A stretch of 64,000 nt of DNA. Origin: Polytrichum commune. Its lineage: Eukaryota; Streptophyta; Polytrichopsida; Polytrichales; Polytrichaceae. Shown piece after piece: positions 58,030-64,000 of this stretch (positions are counted from its first letter, which is position 1; every line of letters begins with the position of its first letter). The notes under the pieces were generated by a model. It did not search any database and was not told the origin of the DNA. It saw nothing but the letters and a program-made list of their open reading frames with translations. Made by a program: the position numbers and the translations under genes. The stretch spans positions 55,979,169 to 56,043,168 of the forward strand of contig OX485806.1 of assembly GCA_950295325.1 (NCBI GenBank), given 5' to 3'.

Positions 58030-58480
58030 ATGTGACTTGAATTTTTTGAGTGTTGAAAGGCTTATTTGAGAGGTTTGAAGTGTTTAGGCTTCAAAGACAT
58101 TTGACTTGAGTGTTTTGAGTGTTTAAGGGATTAAGGGTTTATTTGAGAGTTTTGAAAATTTTTAGATTCCAAAAGTACATGACTCGAAGGGCTTGAGTGT
58201 TGAGAAATGTTTTTGAAAGGTTTGGAGGTGTTTAAACTTCAAAACATATGCTTTGAGTATTTTGAGTGGTTTAATGTTTATGTGTAAGGCTTGTGTGTTG
58301 TACGGTTTGTTTGAAATTATTCAAGGTCTTTTGAGTGTGTTGTTTGAGTGTCTTGAGGTGTGGAAGATTTGATTTCAAGTATTCAAGAGTGTAACATACA
58401 TTTGAGGTAAATAAAATTGTGTTTGAATGATTTGAATATCTCAAGATTTCTCGTGATGTGTAGAATATTTGACTTGAGGT
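58030..58480 (+). repeat. Degenerate GAGTGTTTTGAGTG-type repeat bordering the 71-bp satellite
   Basis: Irregular repeats of TTGAGTGTTTTGAGTG, TTTGAGAGGTTTGAAGTG and AGGCTTCAAA. They grade into the 71-bp satellite on the right and may be its eroded edge or a related family. Confidence 0.55.
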
Positions 58481-61400
58481 ATTTGAGATTGTAAGATACA
58501 TTTGAAAGAAAATGCATTCATTTGAATGAATTTTTTCAATTAAATGATTGGTAAGTAAAAGAGACATGTTTGAGAGAAAATGCATTCATTTGTATGATAC
58601 CAAATCTAAGTTGAATGATTGGAGAGTGCAAACGACATGTTTGAGAGAACATGCATTCATTTGAATGATACAAAATCTAAGTTGAGTGATTGGAGAGTGC
58701 AAAGGGCATATTTGAAAGAAAATGCATCCTTTTGATTGATTCAAAATCTAATTTAAGTGATTGGAAAATGCAAAAACCATATTTGAAAGAAAATGCAAAC
58801 CTTTGAATGATTCAAAATCTAACTTAAGTGATTGGGGAGTGCAAAGGCCATATTTGAGAGAAAATTCATTCATTTGATGATACAAAATCTAATTTCAATT
58901 ATTGGAAAAAACAAAAGGCATGTTTGAGAGAAAATGTATTATTTTGAATGATACAAATCTAATTTCAATGATTGAAAAATGAAAATGCCATATTTGGAAG
59001 AAAATGCATTCTTTTGAGTGATACAAACTCTAATTTGAATGATTGAAGAATACAAAGGGCATGTTTGAGAAAAAATGTATTATTTTGAATGATGCAAAAT
59101 CTAACTATAGTGATTGGAGAGTGCAAAAGGCATATGTGATCGAAAATGCATTCATTTGAATGATTCAAAATCTAATTTCAATGATTAGAGAGTGCAAAAT
59201 AAAAAATTGAGACAAAACGCATTCATTTGATTGATATAGATCTAGCTTCAATGAATGGAGAGTACAAAGGGCATATTTGAGAGAAAATGCAATCATTTGA
59301 ATGATACGAAATCTAACTATATTGATTGGAGAGTGCAAAGGGCATATTTGAGAGAAAATGCATTCATTTGAATGATGCAAAATTTTAACTTGAGTGATTA
59401 GAAAGTACAACGAGGATGTTTGAGAGAAAATGTATTTTTTTGAATGATATAGAATCTAACTTGAGTGATTCAAGAGTACAAAGGTTATATTTGAAAGAAA
59501 ATGAATTCGTTTGATTGATGTAGAATCTAACTTCGATGATTGGGAGTGTATAAAGGGCATTTTGACAAAATTGCATTTGTTTGAATTATGAATAATCTAG
59601 CTTTAGTGAATGGGGAGTGCAAAGGCCATATTTGAAAGAAAATACATTCATTTGAATGATAGAGAATCTAGCTTCAATGAATGAAGAGTACAAAAGCCAT
59701 ATTTGAAAAAAAATGCATTCATTTGAATGATGAAAATTTAAACTTCAGTGATTAGAAAGAACAAATAGCATGTTTGGGAGAAAATGTATTTGTTTGAATG
59801 ATACAAAATCTAACTTCAGTAATTTGAGAGTCCAAAGGGCATATTTGACAAAAAATGTATTATTTAGAATGATTCAAAATCTAATTTGATTGATTGAAAA
59901 GTGCAAAGAGGATGTTTGAGAGAAAATGCATTCACTTGAATGATACAATATCTAATTTTAGTGATTGGGAGTGTATAAAAAGGATATTTGACAAAAATTG
60001 CATTTGTTTGAATGATATAGAATCTAACTTTAGTAAATGGGGAGTGCAAAGGCCATATTTGAGAGAAAATGCATTCATTTTAATGATGCAAAATCTAATT
60101 TGGATGATTATAGAGTACGAAGGTTATATTTGAAAGAAAATGCATTTGTTTGAATGATAAAAAATTTAACTTAAATGATTTGAGAGTCCAAAGGGCATAT
60201 TTGATAGAAAATGCATTATTTTATAATGATTCAAAATCTAACTTGATTGATTGGAGAGTGCAAAGAGGATGTTTGAGAGAAAATGCATTCACTTAAATGA
60301 TACAAAATCTAACTTAAGTGATTGGAGAGTGCAAAGGGCATATTTGAGAGAAAATGCATTCATTTGAATGATAAAGAGTCTAACTTCAATGATTGAATAG
60401 TACAAAAACGATATTTGAAAGAAAATGCAATCTTTTGAATGATACAAAATCTAATTTTAATGATAGAATAATACAAAGGGCATGTTTGAATGAAAATGTA
60501 TTTTTTTGAATACTACAAAATCTAACTTCAATGAACAGAGTGTGCAATGGGCATATTTGACAATAATTGCATTCATTTGAATAATGCAAAATCTAACTTG
60601 ATCGATTAGAGAGTATAAAGGGCATATTTGATAGAAAATGCATTCATTTGAATAATGCAAAATCTAACTTGACTGATTGGAGAGTATAAAATGCATATTT
60701 GATAGAAAATTCATTTATTTAAATAATGAAAAATCTAACTTGACTTATTGGAGAGTACAAAAGGAAAATTTGACAAAAACATTCATTCATCCGAATGATT
60801 CAAAATTTTATTTCAGTAATTGGAGAGTGCAAATGGCATAATTAAGAGAAAATGCAATCATTTGATTGAGACAAAATCTATCTTGAGTGATTGGAGAATT
60901 TGAATGCCATATTTGGAAGAAAATACATTCATTTGAATAATACAAAATTCTAACTTCAACAATTGGAGAGTGCAAAATGCATGTTTGAGAAAAAATGTAT
61001 TATTTTGAATGATGCAAAATGTAACTTCAATGATTGGAAAGTGCAAAGAGCATATTTGAGAAATGATGCATTCTTATGAATGATGAAAAACCTAATTTGA
61101 ATGATTCAAAAATTCAAAGGGCATATTTGAGAGAACATGTATTCATTCGAATGATACAAAATCTAACTTGAGTGATTGGAGAAAACAAAGGGCATATTGG
61201 AGAGATTATGTATTCATTTTAATGATGCAAAATCTAACTTTAGTAATTAAACAGTACAAAATGCATATTTGACCCAAAATAATGCATTCATTTGAATGAT
61301 AGAAAATTTAGTTTTTGTGATTGGAAAGTGCAAATGGCATATTTGGGAGAAAATGAATTATTTTGAATGTATCAAAATATAACTTGAGTGATTGGAAAAT

Positions 61401-61650
61401 ACAAATGCCATATTTGGAAGAAATTGCATTCATTTGATCAATACAAAATCTAACTTCAGCGATTGGATAGTGCAAAGGACATATTTGAAAGAAAATGTAT
61501 TCATTTGAATGATGCAAAATTTAATTTGAGTGAATGGAAAGAGAAAATGGCATATTTGAGAGGAAATGCATTATTTTGAATGATACAACATCTAATTTCA
61601 ATGAATGGAGAATACAAAGGGCATATTTGAAAGAAAATGTGTTAGCATAG
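58480..61650 (+). repeat. 71-bp satellite array
   Basis: About 44 monomers with consensus pieces GATTGGAGAGTGCAAAGGGC, ATATTTGAGAGAAAATGCAT and TCATTTGAATGATACAAAAT, then CTAACTTGAGT. Spacing is 71 bp (for example GATTGG at 60,249 and 60,320). Monomers are quite diverged. Minus-strand frames such as ...MHFLSNMPFALSNH... are by-products of the repeat. Confidence 0.95.
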
Positions 61651-61774
61651 ACAATATGTGCATTGGAATTCGAGAAATCCACATTTAATGCATTGTAATT
61701 AGGCCATCCTAGATTGAAAACATGAATTAGACAACTCTCAATGAGATGCACTAGATTTAGATAGTTCCAAATAC

Positions 61775-62275
61775 AAGAATGAATGAAAAAATCAAGTTGG
61801 AATCAGAGAGTTTCGATTAGAAATTTGGATGGATGAATCAAGTTGAAATTAGACAATTCCAACTAGAGGAAAGGATGAAATAATCAACTTGGAATTATAC
61901 AATTCCAACTACTAGAAGGGATGGATGAATCAAATTGGAATGACACAGTTCCAACTAGAGAAAAAAATTGATGAATCAAGTTGGAATTAGATTGTTCCAA
62001 CTAGAAAAAATGATGGATGAATCAAGTTGGAATTAAACAATTCCAACTAGAGGAAGGGATGAAATAATCAAATTGAAATTAGACAGTTCCAACTAGAATA
62101 AGGGTTGGATGAATCAAATTGGAATGACACAGTTCCAAGTAGAGAAAAATATGGATGAATCAAGTTGGAATTAGATTGTTCCAACTAGAAAAAATGATGG
62201 ATGAATCAAGTTGGAATTAGACAATTCCAACTAGAAGAAAGGATGGATGAATTAAGTTAGAATTCGATAGTTTAA
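61775..62275 (+). repeat. 46-bp satellite with 10-bp inverted arms
   Basis: About ten units contain GATGGATGAATCAAGTTGG. Spacing of GATGAATCA is 42-50 bp, most often 46. Each unit has arms AGTTGGAATT and AATTCCAACT separated by 4 nt, so each can fold into a hairpin. The array directly adjoins copia remains on the right and lies about 125 bp from the 71-bp satellite on the left. Confidence 0.9.
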
Positions 62276-62329
62276 AATGAAAAAATTGGAAATATTTTTT
62301 TCATAAGATATTGTTGGCTCTTCCTTTAC

Positions 62330-63575
62330 ACGTATCTTAGGTTTGCAATGATCTTCGGGTCAATGGGAGAATGATGGTTAATCTTACCTTATCTTGTAAT
62401 CTCCTCGTAGATTGTTTGGATGGGCAACGATTCATTTTCATAAAATAACTACATGATCCATGTTTGCTTATTTGCTCACTTTTCCCCGCCACCAAGAATT
62501 GTTGTCTTGTGTTGTTTACCCTCAATGCACAATTCACAAACCAATGAAGATATGGGTTGAGGAATTTTGCCAAGGTTCATGCCACTCACCATGCTTTGAG
62601 GTGCATGAACAATCTCCATGCTCAATGCCCAAGATGGCAACACCAAAACTTAAGTGTGCTATCTTTTGCTGATGTTATCACCAAGTTGGCCATATCCACT
62701 CCATGCGCCTTGGTGAAATTCATTTGGTACAAGTTGCCTTCATGTAGCATTACTACAATAATTTTCCTTTTGTAGGTCTCATAATGGATTTTTTTAGGCT
62801 GAATTGCACCTTCAAACCGTTTGACAAAAGTTTGTTCACTAAGAGCAAATTTGCTTATTACTTGGACACATGGAAAGCATCGTTGATGTGAATTCTCTTG
62901 ATTTTATCTATCATTAGTAATTCAATAAAAATGAATCCCATTTTGATTTCTTTTACAACATTATCATCACCCAAATGAACGTTACATGAAGTAGTTACCT
63001 CGTATGTGTCAAATATCAACCTATATGAAATTATGTGTTTCGTTGCTCTTAAATCCATCATCCACATATACATGTCCTTGGAATGCATTCGATGTGTGTA
63101 TTGCAAATGCATGATCATCATCAACCTTCATGTATTTTTTTATTTTCTAACATTATTCTTTGCATTGTAGCAAAAACATGCAATGTGGCCTGGTTGCCAC
63201 CATGGTAACACGTCTTTGGATGAAGATGGATTGCGCCTTTTGCTTTGATGCAATATCATAACAACATCATTACCTTTGATTATTTTCCTTCCCCTTCGAT
63301 ATTTTGTGCATCAAACATTTCGTCACATACTCCATAGTCGGGTTTTTAATCGGATGGTCTCCAAAGTGATGACCAAATATTCGTAGAAGGTTGACAAGCT
63401 CTCGAGAAGACAAAAAACAAACTTTCTTTTTATAGGTACCTCCAAGAAAACAAACAAGTTAATTTGCACATGCCTTGACTTTGTTGATGTGGCCCAACAA
63501 ATTATCGCCTTATTGCATATTGCATGTGAAGAACTTGTGGAAAATAAAGCTTTCTATCCTCGTAGATATGTTTGG
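62330..63575 (-). pseudogene. Ty1/copia gag-protease-pre-integrase fragment
   Basis: Read on the minus strand in broken frames, in order: a gag (UBN2-like) region (63,575-63,190; LLGHINKVKA and LETIR-like segments), a zinc-knuckle remnant with PGHIACFCYNAK (about 63,200-63,165), the copia protease region WMMDLRATKHIISYR...FDTYEV...NVHLGDD (63,124-62,858; the catalytic D-S-G is replaced by D-L-R), then a GAG-pre-integrase remnant with CCHLGH (about 62,640). Frameshifts and stops throughout show it is dead. Transcription direction is opposite to the integrase fragment at 63,596. Confidence 0.75.
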
Positions 63576-63595
63576 ATGGATTAACAATGTAGAAA

Positions 63596-64000
63596 AAAAA
63601 CAAAAAAATCCTTAGGTAATACGCATGTGGATGTTTGTGACCCCATGATGAACATGTATGTGGGAGGGCTAAGGATATTGTTAATTTTGTGGATGATTTT
63701 TCAAAAAAAATGTGGTTTTATACGATGAAATCTAAAGGAGATTGATTTAAAAAGTTCAAGTAATTTCAAACATTTGTAAAAAAACAATTGGAGTGTGAAA
63801 TCAAGGAGTTTTGGTAGATGAGTGAAATGGACTCCATTTCAGAAGATTTAATTTATCTTTTATGAAACACGGTACGGAGAGCACACCTCAAGATATTGGC
63901 CCAGCGGAGAATGCAAATCAAACCATTGTTGCAATGACAAAGTGTATGCTTAGAACTCAAAAGTTTGAGAATTGCTTTGGGCAGAAGCGGTGGCAAATGC
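63596..64000 (+). pseudogene. Ty1/copia integrase fragment, runs off the window
   Basis: Plus-strand broken frames read HVDVCDPMMNMYVGG, FVDDFSKKMWFYTMKSKGD, and later PAENANQTIVAMTKCMLRTQ (63,900-63,962 region). These match the core of a copia integrase (GPM...FVDDFSR...W...F...A.NG..ERxNRT). At least two frameshifts and several stops are present. The fragment continues beyond 64,000. Confidence 0.75.

Noticed and set aside
58271-61517. Series of minus-strand open frames with recurring MHFLSNMPFALSNH-like text
   Set aside because: The text recurs because the 71-bp monomers are read in rotating frames. There is no conserved codon pattern, so these are not genes.
1-64000. tRNA, rRNA or organellar insertion
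   Set aside because: No cloverleaf-like stretch with A/B boxes or rRNA core motifs was noticed; a tRNAscan-SE and Infernal run would be decisive.

Overview
This window is nuclear DNA of a land plant. The evidence is a complete, intron-rich SMU1 splicing-factor gene with 15 GT-AG introns, several plant-type retrotransposon families (gag-protease LTR elements, Ty1/copia and LINE), long satellite arrays, and no bacterial gene organisation. SMU1 introns are short (about 80 to 1,400 bp), which argues against a conifer. A seed-free lineage such as a bryophyte, lycophyte or fern is my guess, held with low confidence.

Layout. 1-3,707 holds a 5'-truncated retroelement (protease domain followed by a 1.6-kb LTR). 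3,708-10,240 holds a multi-exon pseudogene (copy 1, 4,231 to about 9,448) that is flanked, and invaded in one intron, by a 140-bp repeat with a 24-bp BamHI-centred palindrome. About 10,600-25,596 is an array of an 80-bp satellite, interrupted by a second copy of the retroelement (12,244-16,717) and by a reversed solo-LTR-like element (19,218-20,155). 25,597-26,505 is a third, 5'-truncated LTR of the same retroelement family. 26,708-30,815 is a second copy of the multi-exon pseudogene. 31,641-38,072 is a nested set of noncoding transposable elements. About 38,400-46,600 is a decayed LINE on the minus strand. 47,891-55,100 (minus) is intact SMU1, the only gene here that looks functional. About 58,030-62,280 holds two further satellites (71 bp and 46 bp). 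62,300-64,000 holds two Ty1/copia fragments in opposite orientations.

The most interesting content is the paired multi-exon pseudogene. The two copies share at least eleven exons. Their conceptual products carry a ParB-like GNHR motif near the N-terminus. Near the C-terminus they carry a region whose motif order resembles a beta-class amino (N4-cytosine/N6-adenine) DNA methyltransferase, with a degenerate motif IV followed by a D-x-x-C-G-x-G-G-type motif I. Both copies are broken by different lesions. A second theme is dyad symmetry: three of the tandem-repeat families carry a conspicuous hairpin in each monomer, and the 140-bp and 80-bp families share a similar 16-bp core.

SMU1 is the only gene with a clear cellular role, in spliceosome activation. 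The rest of the window is a heterochromatin-like mosaic of nested mobile and satellite DNA.
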